45,660 nucleotides of DNA, taken from positions 1 to 45,660 of the forward strand of contig NZ_BPQQ01000014.1 in the NCBI RefSeq assembly GCF_022179325.1. The letters run 5' to 3'. The translations under genes and the position numbers were made by a program. Numbering within the stretch: the stretch's first letter is position 1; each line of letters begins with the position of its first letter. The notes beneath the pieces are model-generated. The model had not been told where the DNA came from, ran no database searches, and saw nothing but the letters and a program-made list of their open reading frames with translations. Positions 1-8,040 of the stretch are shown one piece after another. The DNA is from Methylobacterium isbiliense (GTDB taxonomy: Bacteria; Pseudomonadota; Alphaproteobacteria; Rhizobiales; Beijerinckiaceae).

Positions 1-146
1 CTGCGCCCGCGCTCGCGGGCCACGAAGGCCTTGAAGCCGAGGCCCGGCGTGGCGTCCCACAGGGCCCCGCGCGCGGCGACGCGCGCGCGGATCCGGCCCA
101 TGTCGTAATCGGCCGGAAGCCGGTGGCGGTACTGCATGACCAGCAT
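1..146 (-). CDS. DUF4865 family protein, N-terminal part (cut by window edge)
   Basis: Only the first 48 codons are present; the gene continues off the left edge. The start MLVMQYRHRLPADYDM and the later GLGFKAFVARERG are what I recall of DUF4865 proteins, small cytosolic proteins of unknown function often found beside a LysR regulator. The ATG at 146 is preceded at about 7 bases by AGGAGAG, which supports this start over the internal ATG at 137. The adjacent divergent segment (243-401) looks like a LysR remnant, which fits the usual pairing. The family assignment is from memory of conserved N-terminal residues. Confidence 0.7.
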   Translation of the reverse strand, partial: MLVMQYRHRLPADYDMGRIRARVAARGALWDATPGLGFKAFVARERGR

Positions 147-242
147 GACGCTCTCTCCTGCATCGAGGCTGTGCCGCAGCCTTGCCGCGGTCGGGTAATC
201 AAGAACAGATATTGCCGGATATACCTGCCATAATGGTGCGTG

Positions 243-401
243 ATGATGCCGGTGCGCTCCCTCGACCGCGACACCGTGCGCGCCTGCATGCTGGTGGCCG
301 ATCTCGTCCGCTTCACCCGCGGCGGACCTGCCGGACACCTCGCCGGGCTACCCGACCTGCCCGTCTCCGACGCGGTGCTGCAGGCGCGCACCGAGAAGCC
401 C
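243..401 (+). pseudogene. probable LysR-type regulator remnant (internally deleted)
   Basis: From ATG 243 the frame reads SLDRDTVRACMLVADLVRFTR, close to the first helix and start of the helix-turn-helix of LysR proteins (typical form: LDRDLLRAFVLVADLGSFTR). The expected rest of the helix-turn-helix is missing; the frame passes straight into GLPDLPVSDAVLQARTEKP, which resembles the extreme C-terminal segment of LysR effector domains. About 250 codons of a roughly 300-residue family are absent. Its position divergent from a DUF4865 gene is where an intact LysR gene is expected. The right boundary is approximate: beyond about 400 the sequence is the 3' end of the opposite-strand gene. This is an inference from short motifs. 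Confidence 0.45.
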
Positions 402-1610
402 CGCGCCCGCGGAGCGGGGCGCGTCACCGCGGCGGGGTTCCACCCCGCGGGCGGCCTTCCGCGATCCGGGGCGCCGCCAGATCAGGCGGCCGATCAGGGT
501 GCCGGCGCGGCGGCAGAACAGGGCGGCGGCCAGGAACCACGCGAGGCCGAGCCAGAGGCCCTGGGCAAGCGCCAGCAGGCCGGAGCCCAGGACCAGGGCG
601 CCGCGGCCGAGCAGCGCCAGCACCGCGCGGGTGCGCCCGCCGAAGCCCTGGGCGAGCCGGCCCGCCCGGCGCAGGTCGTCGGCATTCTCGGCGACGGACA
701 GCGCCTGCAAGGCGCCCCGCGTGCCGAGCCGCGCCTGGAGGCCGGCGGCCGCCGTCCCGAGTTCGCCGAGCGTGCGGACCGCCCCCGGCCGGAGCGCCCC
801 GCGCAGGGTCTGGCGGGCTGCCGCCAGGTCGAGCCTGCCGGCCGCCGCGAGCGCGGCCTTCGCGGCATCGCCGTCGACGAGGCCGCGGGTGGTGCGCGCC
901 AGCGTCGCCCCCAGGGACCTCGACAGGCGTCCGGTGCGGGCCGCCACCTTCAGGGCGGCGGCTCCGGCATGGGCCGGGACGCTGGCCCCCGCCGCCGTCC
1001 CGAACGAGGCCACGGTGACCCCCGTGAGGGCGAGCCCCGCCGCCGAGAGGCCGAGCAGCACCTCGTCGTACGGCTCGCGCCGCAGGAGCTTGCCGCCCTC
1101 GGTCCAGAGGTCGCGCAGGTCGCCGTAGCCCGTCAGGTCGGCGGCGACGGCGCCCGCGAGGCCCGGCAGCCCCTCGCCCCGGCCGGTGGCGAAGCCGCGC
1201 GCCGCGTCCGCGACACCGCGCGCCGTCGATCCTTCGTCCAGGGCGGCGAGCGCCGCCCGCCGCTCCGGCGCCACCGGCACGCCCTCGGCCTGCGCCAGCG
1301 CCACGAGGCTGTGCCCGAGCTCCGCATCCTTGGCGGCGAGCGCCGCGTCGATCTCCGCCCCCATGCGCGCCTCGGTCGCGGCGGCCGGCAGCTGCAGCGC
1401 GGCCAGCGCCGCCGGATCGTCCGCCGCCTGCCTCAGCCGCCAGGCCTGCCACGCGCCGGGCAGCACCGCCGGCGCCGCCGCCGTCAGCCCGGCCGCGACG
1501 GCGGCGAGCAGCAGGCCCGCGGCGACGCGGTGGCGCAGGACGGACCGGAAGGCCCCAGGACGCAGGCACGACGTCGGCAGGGCGTTCGGCGAGGGATCGT
1601 GATGCGACAT
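348..1610 (-). CDS. hypothetical Ala-rich membrane protein
   Basis: I do not recognise this 420-residue protein. The chosen start is MSHHDPSPN at 1610; a longer frame from 1667 adds 19 residues but lacks better support. It has an N-terminal hydrophobic segment (about residues 25-52), a second in the middle (about 160-185) and a long C-terminal hydrophobic stretch (about 335-390) followed by basic residues. The region between is helical and Ala/Leu-rich. An integral or signal-anchored envelope protein is likely. The last 20-25 residues are read through DNA that looks like the 3' end of a LysR remnant on the other strand, so the original stop may have been lost in a deletion. Confidence 0.65.
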   Translation of the reverse strand: MSHHDPSPNALPTSCLRPGAFRSVLRHRVAAGLLLAAVAAGLTAAAPAVLPGAWQAWRLRQAADDPAALAALQLPAAATEARMGAEIDAALAAKDAELGHSLVALAQAEGVPVAPERRAALAALDEGSTARGVADAARGFATGRGEGLPGLAGAVAADLTGYGDLRDLWTEGGKLLRREPYDEVLLGLSAAGLALTGVTVASFGTAAGASVPAHAGAAALKVAARTGRLSRSLGATLARTTRGLVDGDAAKAALAAAGRLDLAAARQTLRGALRPGAVRTLGELGTAAAGLQARLGTRGALQALSVAENADDLRRAGRLAQGFGGRTRAVLALLGRGALVLGSGLLALAQGLWLGLAWFLAAALFCRRAGTLIGRLIWRRPGSRKAARGVEPRRGDAPRSAGAGLLGARLQHRVGDGQVG

Positions 1611-1709
1611 TCGGTCAACAGATGGGAAGGCTTTGGCACCGCCGCACGCCCGCCGGCGCGACGGCACGCGCTTTACGTCAGATTAACCACGAGCGGACGG
1701 AATGGCGCC

Positions 1710-1919
1710 ATGCCGCACGACGCCCCCTCCCCCGCCGAGACCTACGATCCCCTGGCGGATGCTCGGGCGCTTCACGCCCGCATCGAGGCGCTGCGGCAGG
1801 CCATGCGCCTCCAGATCCGTGCGCTCGACGGCATTGAGCGGCGCCTGACGCCCCTCCAGCCCGAAGGCCGCGCGGGTGCGGCCCGGCTGCGGGACCTGCG
1901 GGCGCGCGGGATGCTCTGA
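1710..1919 (+). CDS. small hypothetical protein (69 aa)
   Basis: The ATG at 1710 opens a frame for a charged 69-residue protein starting MPHDAPSPAETYDPLADARA and continuing with an amphipathic Arg/Leu-rich segment (residues about 20-65) that could form a coiled coil or helical hairpin. There is no signal or membrane segment. It is divergent from the membrane protein at 348-1610, about 100 bases away. A half-site TTAACC lies at 1683-1688 in the shared upstream region. No family is recognised. The composition looks protein-like, but in this GC background a random frame of this size is possible. Confidence 0.45.
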   Translation: MPHDAPSPAETYDPLADARALHARIEALRQAMRLQIRALDGIERRLTPLQPEGRAGAARLRDLRARGML

Positions 1920-2194
1920 GCCACCCTCGCCGACGACGCAACCCGGCGCTCCGCGCGAACGGAGTGTGGTAAGTTCGTCCTGGTGTTGCATCTCCGCCAT
2001 TGACCGAATCACCCTCTCCCGACACAGTCGTGAACAACCCATTGCGGTTGTCACACAAAGCAACACGATCCCCCGACAGGCAGCATCACGGCGACGGCCC
2101 GGCCCACGCGGCAGGGTCGCGATGCGATGCGGCTGCTGGGGGAGCGATGCGATCAAGAATGTCCGCGCAGACGGCGTCTTGGGGGTCCACCGGA

Positions 2195-2872
2195 ATGTAT
2201 ATCTTCGTCGACGACCGGCCGACGGTGACGAGCGGCTACGCGGCGGGATTCGAGCGCGAGGGCGTGTCCTCGCTCGGCCTCGTGGCGGATGAGTTCAGGA
2301 CGTGGTTCAAGGCGGCCTCGCCCGGGGATCTCGACGCCGTGCAGGGCTTCCTGCTGGGCGATTTCGAGGATCGCATCGGCTGCGCGGGCCTGATCCGCCG
2401 GAATTCCCGGGCGCCGATCATCGCCCTCTCCGAGGTGCGCTCGCTCGAAGCGACGCTGCAGCTCCTCACCGCCGGCATCGACGACGTCCTGGGCAAGCCC
2501 GTCCACGTCCGGGAGATCCTGGCCCGCTCGGAGGCGATCTGGCGCCGGGTGAACGGCGAGGCCGGCCCGGCCGCGGCCAAGGCCTCGGAGCGCCTCAAGG
2601 TCCATTTCGACGGGCGCGACCCGGAGGTCGACGGCGAGACCCTGCCGCTGCCCCGGCGCGAGCGCCACATCCTCGAATATCTCGTGCGCAACCGCGGGCG
2701 CCGCATGACCAAGGCGCAGATCTTCAACGCGATCTACGGCGTCTACAGCAACGACGTCGAGGAGAGCGTGGTCGAGGGGCACGTCAGCAAGCTGCGCAAG
2801 AAGCTGCGCGGCCGGCTCGGCTATGACCCGATCGAGGCGAAGCGCTACATCGGCTACACCTTCGTGGGCTGA
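2195..2872 (+). CDS. ftcR: flagellar transcriptional regulator FtcR (OmpR/CtrA-type response regulator)
   Basis: This 225-residue response regulator is a very good match in plan and motifs to Brucella FtcR, the two-component-type activator of flagellar genes. The receiver domain (about 1-115) has the acidic pair in FVDDR (D6, D7), a likely phospho-acceptor D56 in FLLGDFEDR, S79 in PIIALSE and the KPVHVREI motif. The C-terminal winged helix (about 125-225) has LPRRERHILEYLVRN, VVEGHVSKLRKKL and a terminal YIGYTFVG. The start at 2195 is chosen because it puts the DD pair at the proper N-terminal position; an open frame from 2000 adds 65 unrelated residues. The gene is convergent with the flagellar operon that ends at 2914, matching its role as regulator of that block. 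Confidence 0.88.
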   Translation: MYIFVDDRPTVTSGYAAGFEREGVSSLGLVADEFRTWFKAASPGDLDAVQGFLLGDFEDRIGCAGLIRRNSRAPIIALSEVRSLEATLQLLTAGIDDVLGKPVHVREILARSEAIWRRVNGEAGPAAAKASERLKVHFDGRDPEVDGETLPLPRRERHILEYLVRNRGRRMTKAQIFNAIYGVYSNDVEESVVEGHVSKLRKKLRGRLGYDPIEAKRYIGYTFVG

Positions 2873-2900
2873 CGCCGCGCCGCCGGCCGATCGACTCGAC

Positions 2901-2929
2901 TGGCAGAACGACCCTATTGGCAGAACGAC
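2901..2929. repeat. short direct repeat duplicating the 3' end of the transglycosylase gene
   Basis: The 12-mer TGGCAGAACGAC occurs at 2901-2912 and again at 2918-2929, a period of 17 bases. The second copy encodes the last residues (SFCQ) of the lytic transglycosylase on the minus strand; the first lies just past its stop codon. It looks like a small tandem duplication at the gene end. Confidence 0.8.
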
Positions 2930-3471
2930 TTGGCGCCCGGCGTCCAGGCGCCGAAACCGGTCGCCACCATGTTGGTGATGACCCGGCAGACGTATTGCTT
3001 CTGAGCCGGGTTGTTGTTGGGACCGGCATGGTAGCGCGCCACGGCGAGCGTCCAGGAGCCCTCCCGGGCCTTCAGCTCCTTCAGGAACTGCGTCGCGTAC
3101 TCGACGTTCGCGGCCGGATCGACCATGCGCTCCAGCGAGGCGAACTTCGCCCCGTGGTAATGGTGGTTGATCTGCATGCAGCCGAGGTCGATCAGCCGCT
3201 TGCCCCCGCGCCGCGCCTCGTCGAAGCGTGCGCGCACATCTGCGACGCTGCTGCCGAAATAGGCCTTGCCCTCGATGTTCATGGCGAAGGGCTGCAGCGA
3301 GCCGCGCTTGCCGCTCTCGGTGAGCCCCACCGCGTAGAGCATCCCGAGCGGCACGCCGTGCTTGGCGGCCGCCCGCGACATCTCCCGCTCGCAGACGGTC
3401 GCCGCCGCGGGCAGCGCGAGGCTAGAGGTAAACGCCGCTGCTGCGAGGAGCGAGAGAGGGTGCCGGGTCAT
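2914..3471 (-). CDS. lytic transglycosylase, SLT domain, flagellar locus
   Basis: A 185-residue secreted muramidase expected to cut peptidoglycan strands in the periplasm, opening the wall for the flagellar rod. From the ATG at 3471 there is a clear signal peptide (MTRHPLSLLAAAAFTSSLAL, cleavage after PAAA). The SLT fold follows: catalytic glutamate E52 in VGLTESG, the motif GCMQIN, then ARYHAGPN near the C-terminus. The frame extends to ATG 3510, which has AGGA just upstream but would put 13 Pro/Arg residues before the signal; I prefer 3471. It overlaps the 3' end of fliK by 50 bases and is the last gene of the operon. Rhizobial flagellar loci carry an equivalent gene after motC-fliK (from memory). 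Confidence 0.85.
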   Translation of the reverse strand: MTRHPLSLLAAAAFTSSLALPAAATVCEREMSRAAAKHGVPLGMLYAVGLTESGKRGSLQPFAMNIEGKAYFGSSVADVRARFDEARRGGKRLIDLGCMQINHHYHGAKFASLERMVDPAANVEYATQFLKELKAREGSWTLAVARYHAGPNNNPAQKQYVCRVITNMVATGFGAWTPGAKSFCQ

Positions 3472-5482
3472 CGGACGTGTCTCGTGAGGAGGGGGTGCGC
3501 TCGCCCGCATGGTCCTGCGGGCCGCGCCGGGCCGGGTGGTCGGCGCCGCTCCCGCCCTGAGGCGGCGCGTCCGCGAAGGCCGGGGTGCGGGTGCCCGCCT
3601 CCGCCCGCGGCTCGGCCTGGATCGTCAGGATCTCCGGGCGGTAGCCCGAGCCGCGCAGCAGGTCGGTGAGCACGCCCGCATCCTTGCGCAGCAGTTCCGC
3701 GGTCTCGGCCCGGCTCGCGCCGAGGTTCATCTCCAGGTCGCCGTCGCGCAGGCGCATCCGCACCGTGACCGCACCGAGATCGGCCGGGTGGAGCTGAAGC
3801 GTGAGGATCCGCAGCGGCCCGGCGCCCGGGACGAGGCCGGTGGGCGGCATCTGCGCCGCGAGCGAGCGGACCAGGGCCGGCAGAGTCGCGGAGGCGAGCG
3901 CCGGCTCGGCCGGACGGGCGGGCGGGGCCGGAGGCGTGCCGGCCTGCGCCGCCTCGGGCAGCGGAGCGGGTGCGGGCGGGCCTGCCTCGCCGGCCGCCTC
4001 CCGGCCGCGCGGCGATTCGCGCTCAGTCGGGACGGCGCCCGAGACGGATCGACCGGCTGCGTGCGCCGGGCTGCTCCCCTCCTGTGGCGAGTGCGGCGAT
4101 GCGGCCGGAGGCGGAAGGCCAGCCTGCGGCAGCGGCTCGCCGATCGACCGTGGGGGCGCCGCGGCGGCCGCCACGGGCGACGAGGGCTGGCCCGGACCGC
4201 CGCGCGGTTCGGTTGGAACCGCGCGCGCCGGCGGCGTGGATCCGCTGCCCTCCGACGCCGACGCGTCGCCGGGACGGATCGGCCTCTCGGCGGGTGTTGC
4301 CTCGGCCGTCTTGTCGGGCGTCGCACCCGTCGCTGGCAAGGCGGCCGGTTCGGCCCGGGGGGCAGGAGACGCCGCGGATCCCGCGCCGCCCGATCCCGGC
4401 GCGGGTCGTGCGGCCGTTTCCGCCGCCGCGGCGGCAGGGCGCGCGACAGCCGTGGCCGCCTGCGAGAGCGCTTGCCCGTGCGGGGTCACAAGGCCGGAGT
4501 CCGGAGAAGCGGGATGGTGCGCCGGCCCGGATTCCTCTGCGGCAGCCATGGGCGCCGGAGACGGCGCGTCGGGTGCCGCTGACGGGACTTTCGGCACCGC
4601 CGGTGGCGGAGCAGTCGTTGCCGGCCGTGAAGAGCCCCGTGCCGCCGGCGCTTGGTCGAGCGCCGCCAAGGGCGCTTCCGTGGGCGTTTCCGGCGCGCCC
4701 GACGGAGCCTTCGGTGCCGCCAGCGGCGACTCGCCTGCCGCCTGCGGCGGGCTCCACGCCGCCGGCGTCTCCTGCAACGGGCGAAGGGCGACCGGTGCTG
4801 CCGCGGCGCGCTCGAATGCCCGCAAGGGCGCGGACAGCATGGCCGCCCCCGCCTCGTTGGCCTGCGCATGCGGCACCGCGACACCAGCCTTCCGCACGGC
4901 CGGTGGCGTCGCTTGGGAGGTGGCGGGCGCCGCCGGCGGAACCTGCGGTGCCGATGGCGGATCACCCAGCGTCGCGGACGGGCGATCGGGCACGGCCGCG
5001 CCGGTCTCGTGCACCTCCGGCGCCTTCGCGCCGACCGGCATCACCGGCGCGAAATGCGTCTCGCGGGCGAGCACGGTGATGCGCGGGATGAGGCCGGGCG
5101 GCTCGGTCTCCGGCCGCACCGGCGGGCTCATGCCGACCGTGGTGCCGGCCGGGCGTGCATCGTCGGAGGTCGCCGGGCCGGGAGCCGGCGGCGCCGCGAA
5201 CCCGGCGCTCGCCGCGAGCAGCGCCGCGATGGAGGCGGCGGGCGCCTCGCCGCCGGCCGGACGGGCCGGGTGTGCCGCGGACGGGTCGCGGTCCGGCTCG
5301 GCGGACGCCGCCTCCGGCTGTGGCCATGCCTCCGCCTGCCCCGGGGCCGGGCGCGCACCGTCGCGGGCGGTGAAGGCGTCGAGCACTGCCCCGAAGGCGT
5401 CGGCGTCGTCCTGCACGGTCCGGCCGGCGGGCGCCTCCGGGGGGCGCGGCGCCAGCAGCGGCAAGGGGTCGAGCATGCTCAC
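3422..5482 (-). CDS. fliK: flagellar hook-length control protein FliK (MotD type)
   Basis: A 686-residue Pro/Ala-rich protein. Roughly the first 540 residues are low-complexity, as expected for the extended ruler part exported through the flagellar secretion system. The C-terminal domain (about 555-640) carries the recognisable FliK core: LRILTLQLHPADLGAVTVRM, then LEMNLGASRAETAELLR and LLRGSGYRPEILTIQ. It sets hook length and switches export from hook to filament proteins. The start is GTG 5482, 8 bases after AGGGAG, overlapping the motC stop by four bases; ATG 5476 is the alternative. In rhizobia the gene after motC was first called motD and later recognised as fliK. It appears longer than typical fliK, mostly from low-complexity expansion. 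Confidence 0.82.
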   Translation of the reverse strand: MSMLDPLPLLAPRPPEAPAGRTVQDDADAFGAVLDAFTARDGARPAPGQAEAWPQPEAASAEPDRDPSAAHPARPAGGEAPAASIAALLAASAGFAAPPAPGPATSDDARPAGTTVGMSPPVRPETEPPGLIPRITVLARETHFAPVMPVGAKAPEVHETGAAVPDRPSATLGDPPSAPQVPPAAPATSQATPPAVRKAGVAVPHAQANEAGAAMLSAPLRAFERAAAAPVALRPLQETPAAWSPPQAAGESPLAAPKAPSGAPETPTEAPLAALDQAPAARGSSRPATTAPPPAVPKVPSAAPDAPSPAPMAAAEESGPAHHPASPDSGLVTPHGQALSQAATAVARPAAAAAETAARPAPGSGGAGSAASPAPRAEPAALPATGATPDKTAEATPAERPIRPGDASASEGSGSTPPARAVPTEPRGGPGQPSSPVAAAAAPPRSIGEPLPQAGLPPPAASPHSPQEGSSPAHAAGRSVSGAVPTERESPRGREAAGEAGPPAPAPLPEAAQAGTPPAPPARPAEPALASATLPALVRSLAAQMPPTGLVPGAGPLRILTLQLHPADLGAVTVRMRLRDGDLEMNLGASRAETAELLRKDAGVLTDLLRGSGYRPEILTIQAEPRAEAGTRTPAFADAPPQGGSGADHPARRGPQDHAGERTPSSRDTSDDPAPSLAPRSSGVYL

Positions 5483-6732
5483 CGGCGGGCTCCCTGCATC
5501 ATCGCGTCAATCCGCCCGATCGCCTCCTGCGCGCGGGCGATGGCGGGAGCGGGCGGCAGTGCCCGCTTGGTGTCCGCGGGCGCCTCGGGCGGGGCCGCGG
5601 GCGCGGGCGGAGGGTCGCCGCGGATCTGGCGGGCGGCCGCGAGCGCCGCGTCGAGGAGCGCGGCGTCCGTGTCCGGCAGGGCGGCCCGGTCGGTGCCGCG
5701 CAGGGCAGCGAGCGCCCCCGCGAAGCGCTCGGGCGCGACGATCCCGGCGGCGGCCCGGTAGAGTTTCGCCCGGGCGGCCTCGACGGAGCCGCCCGGCGCC
5801 AGGATTTCGGCTTGGTCGGCCGCGAAGATCGCCGCGCCGGTCCGGCCCTGGTCCAGGGCCGCCCGGGCCACCAGCAGGTAGAGGTCGCGGCGCCCCTCGG
5901 GCTCGATCTCCTTCAGCATCGCCTCCAGCCGCGCGAAGCGGGCGCGGTCGTTGCCGAATTCCAACCGCGTCAGCGCCGCCGCGAAGCGCTGACGGAAATT
6001 TCCCGCATAGACCGAGTGCCGGAAGCGGCGCAGGTACTGGATCGACAGGGCCTCGAAGCGGGCGATGTCGCCCATCTGCGCCAGCACGAACACCTCGCGG
6101 CGCAGCGCCCCCTCCTCCACCAGCGTCCCGGGGGCGATCAGCCGCGCGAGGTCGAGCAGCCGGACCGCCTGGGTCGGATCGTCCCGCACCACCAGCGTCG
6201 CCTGCACCAGGGCGAGCTGCCCGCCGAGGCTCGGCGGCACCGCCTGGGCGTCGATCTTGGCCAGGAGCCGCCGCGCCTCCCCCTCCTGTCCGCCGAGATA
6301 GGCCAGCGCGCCCTGGACGAGCGGCACCTCCGCCTCGGGGACGCGGCCCGTCTCCGCCACGAGGCGCAGCAGCGCCGGCCCGCCGCCCGCGAGCGCGAAG
6401 GCCACCGCCGCGCGCACATTCGCGGCCTCGCCCCAGGCCTCGGGTTCGAGCGCGGTGAGCCGTCCCTCGATGTGCCCCAGCAGCGGGCGCTGGGCGAGGT
6501 GCGCCTGGGTGCCGCCCCGGGCGATCCGGTCCTGGAGGAGCTGCAGGGTGCGCAAGAGCTCGACCGGCAGGCCGCGCTTGGCCACCGGCAGCGGCTCGAT
6601 TGGCGCCGCGGGCTCGGCAGATTTCGAGCCGGCGGCCAGGGCCGGCCCGGCCATTCCCGCGAGCCAGATGAGGCCCGCGAGCCCGAGCCGGGGTGCGAGG
6701 CGCGCCGCGCAGCGGAACTTCCGTCCCGTCAC
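5479..6732 (-). CDS. motC: chemotaxis/motility protein MotC, periplasmic
   Basis: A 417-residue exported protein. It starts at GTG 6732, overlapping the motB stop in the same GTGA arrangement as the next junction. The N-terminus has a basic start and hydrophobic core (LGLAGLIWLAGMAGPALAAG) typical of a signal peptide. The body is helical with ARxAL-type repeats, and contains segments such as VELLRTLQLLQDRIARGG, REVFVLAQMGDIARFEAL and YLRRFRHSVYAGNFRQRFAA, which I associate with rhizobial MotC, a periplasmic partner of MotB. A Pro/Ala-rich linker precedes the last helix (about 370-400). Family assignment also relies on its place between motB and fliK. MotC is restricted to Alphaproteobacteria as far as I know. 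Confidence 0.82.
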   Translation of the reverse strand: MTGRKFRCAARLAPRLGLAGLIWLAGMAGPALAAGSKSAEPAAPIEPLPVAKRGLPVELLRTLQLLQDRIARGGTQAHLAQRPLLGHIEGRLTALEPEAWGEAANVRAAVAFALAGGGPALLRLVAETGRVPEAEVPLVQGALAYLGGQEGEARRLLAKIDAQAVPPSLGGQLALVQATLVVRDDPTQAVRLLDLARLIAPGTLVEEGALRREVFVLAQMGDIARFEALSIQYLRRFRHSVYAGNFRQRFAAALTRLEFGNDRARFARLEAMLKEIEPEGRRDLYLLVARAALDQGRTGAAIFAADQAEILAPGGSVEAARAKLYRAAAGIVAPERFAGALAALRGTDRAALPDTDAALLDAALAAARQIRGDPPPAPAAPPEAPADTKRALPPAPAIARAQEAIGRIDAMMQGARR

Positions 6733-8039
6733 TCCGTCCGCCCCCGCAGCAGGATCTCGATGCGCCGGTTCTCGGCCGCCTTCGGGTCGGCGGGGTTGCG
6801 CGGCTGCCGGTCGGCGTGGCCCTCGATCCGCTCGATGCGCGCCTCCTCGACGCCGCCGCGGATCAGCATGTAGGAGGCCATCTGCGCCCGCGCCGAGGAC
6901 AGGCGCCAGTTGTCGTAGGTCTCGGAGCGGAACGGGCGCCCGTCCGTGTGGCCGCGGATCACGATGCGGCCGGGCCGCGTGCTGAGGATCTTGGCGACGC
7001 GCTCCAGCGCCTTGACGACCTTCGCCTGCGGCTCGGCCGAGCCGACGCCGAACATGCTGAAGTTCAGTTCGTCCGTGATGCTGATGAGCACCCCCTCCCC
7101 GGTGCGCCGCACCTCCACCTTCGGGGCGGGAGCGCCGGTCGCGAGGGGCTGCACCGCCCGGGCGATCTCGGCCTTGAGGTCGGCCGCGGCGGCGGTCTCG
7201 GCGGCCTCCGCGGCGGAGGCCTCGCCCTTCGGCGGCTCCGCCTTCGCGGCCTCCGGCTGAGCCGGTTCGGCCTTGGCGGGCTCGGCCTTGGCGGGCTCGG
7301 CCTTGGCGGGCTCGGCCTTGGGCGGCAGCCCGGCGGCCTTCGGCGCGTCGGCCTTGACCGGCTCCTTGACCGGCTCCCTGGCGGGCTTCGGCTCCCGGGC
7401 GATCGAGGCCCGCGCGTCGATGCGGCCCTCGCGCGGCAGCGGCGTCACGGTATTGGCCGGGCCGGGATTCTCCGAGCGTGGCTTGGGCAGGGGCGCCACC
7501 TGCCAGTAGAGCGGGTCGAAGGGATCGCGCGCCGCATCGCCTCCGCTGAGGCCGGGCTGGCCGGCCTCCAGGCGCAGATCGTCCGGCGTCGCCGCCTCGC
7601 CCGGGCGCTCGGGTTCCGCCTCGGCGGCGAGGCGGGCCAGCACCGCATAGGGATCCTGGAACAGGGCGGCCTCGCGGGCGCGGCTCGCCGCGCCCGGGGC
7701 GCCGGACGCCGCCTCGCCCTTGCCGGCTCCCTTGCCGTCCCCCTTGCTGTCCTGGGGCTTGGGCTCGGCGCGGGCCTCCTCCGAGGGGTCGGCGGTCTGC
7801 GGGTCGCGCAGGCCCTTCTTGGTCGGGCTCATCTCGGCGAGCTTCAGCGGATTGAAGTAGGTCGCGACGGCGGTCTTGGTCTCCTTGCTGGTGGCGTTGA
7901 TGAGCCACATCACGAGGAACAGCGCCATCATGGCGGTCATGAAGTCGGCGAGCGCGATCTTCCAGGCGCCGCCGTGGTGGCCGTCCTCGTGGTCGCCGTG
8001 GCGGCGCACGATGATGATCTCGTGGGGCTGGTCGGCCAT
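6729..8039 (-). CDS. motB: flagellar stator protein MotB
   Basis: A 436-residue stator subunit that with MotA conducts protons and anchors the stator to peptidoglycan. After a His-rich cytosolic start (HGDHEDGHHGG), the plug/membrane motif KIALADFMTAMMALFLVMW carries the proton-accepting aspartate D32, the same number as in E. coli. The single membrane helix runs about 33-50. A long Lys/Ala/Glu/Pro-rich linker follows (about 80-300), including perfect 15-base repeats at 7271-7315. The OmpA-like peptidoglycan-binding domain is at about 315-432 (ISITDELNFSMF, VIRGHTDGRPF, NWRLSSARA, NRRIEILL). No motA is in the window. The start ATG lies one base after the upstream stop codon, suggesting translational coupling. 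It is longer than enteric MotB (about 308 residues) because of the linker. Confidence 0.93.
   Translation of the reverse strand: MADQPHEIIIVRRHGDHEDGHHGGAWKIALADFMTAMMALFLVMWLINATSKETKTAVATYFNPLKLAEMSPTKKGLRDPQTADPSEEARAEPKPQDSKGDGKGAGKGEAASGAPGAASRAREAALFQDPYAVLARLAAEAEPERPGEAATPDDLRLEAGQPGLSGGDAARDPFDPLYWQVAPLPKPRSENPGPANTVTPLPREGRIDARASIAREPKPAREPVKEPVKADAPKAAGLPPKAEPAKAEPAKAEPAKAEPAQPEAAKAEPPKGEASAAEAAETAAAADLKAEIARAVQPLATGAPAPKVEVRRTGEGVLISITDELNFSMFGVGSAEPQAKVVKALERVAKILSTRPGRIVIRGHTDGRPFRSETYDNWRLSSARAQMASYMLIRGGVEEARIERIEGHADRQPRNPADPKAAENRRIEILLRGRTE
7271..7315. repeat. three perfect 15-bp tandem repeats inside motB
   Basis: The unit CCTTGGCGGGCTCGG is repeated exactly three times and encodes repeats of Ala-Lys-Ala-Glu-Pro in the periplasmic linker of MotB. 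Partial copies flank it on both sides. Multiples of three keep the frame, so copy-number change would alter linker length without breaking the gene. Confidence 0.92.
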
Positions 8040-8040
8040 C

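Noticed and set aside
240-1919. A single 559-codon plus-strand gene
   Set aside because: The middle is antisense to the membrane protein gene. Only the first 54 codons (LysR-like remnant) and the last 70 (small ORF) may mean something.
3801-6458. An 885-codon plus-strand frame
   Set aside because: Antisense to fliK and motC; composition mirrors the Pro/Ala-rich codons of fliK.
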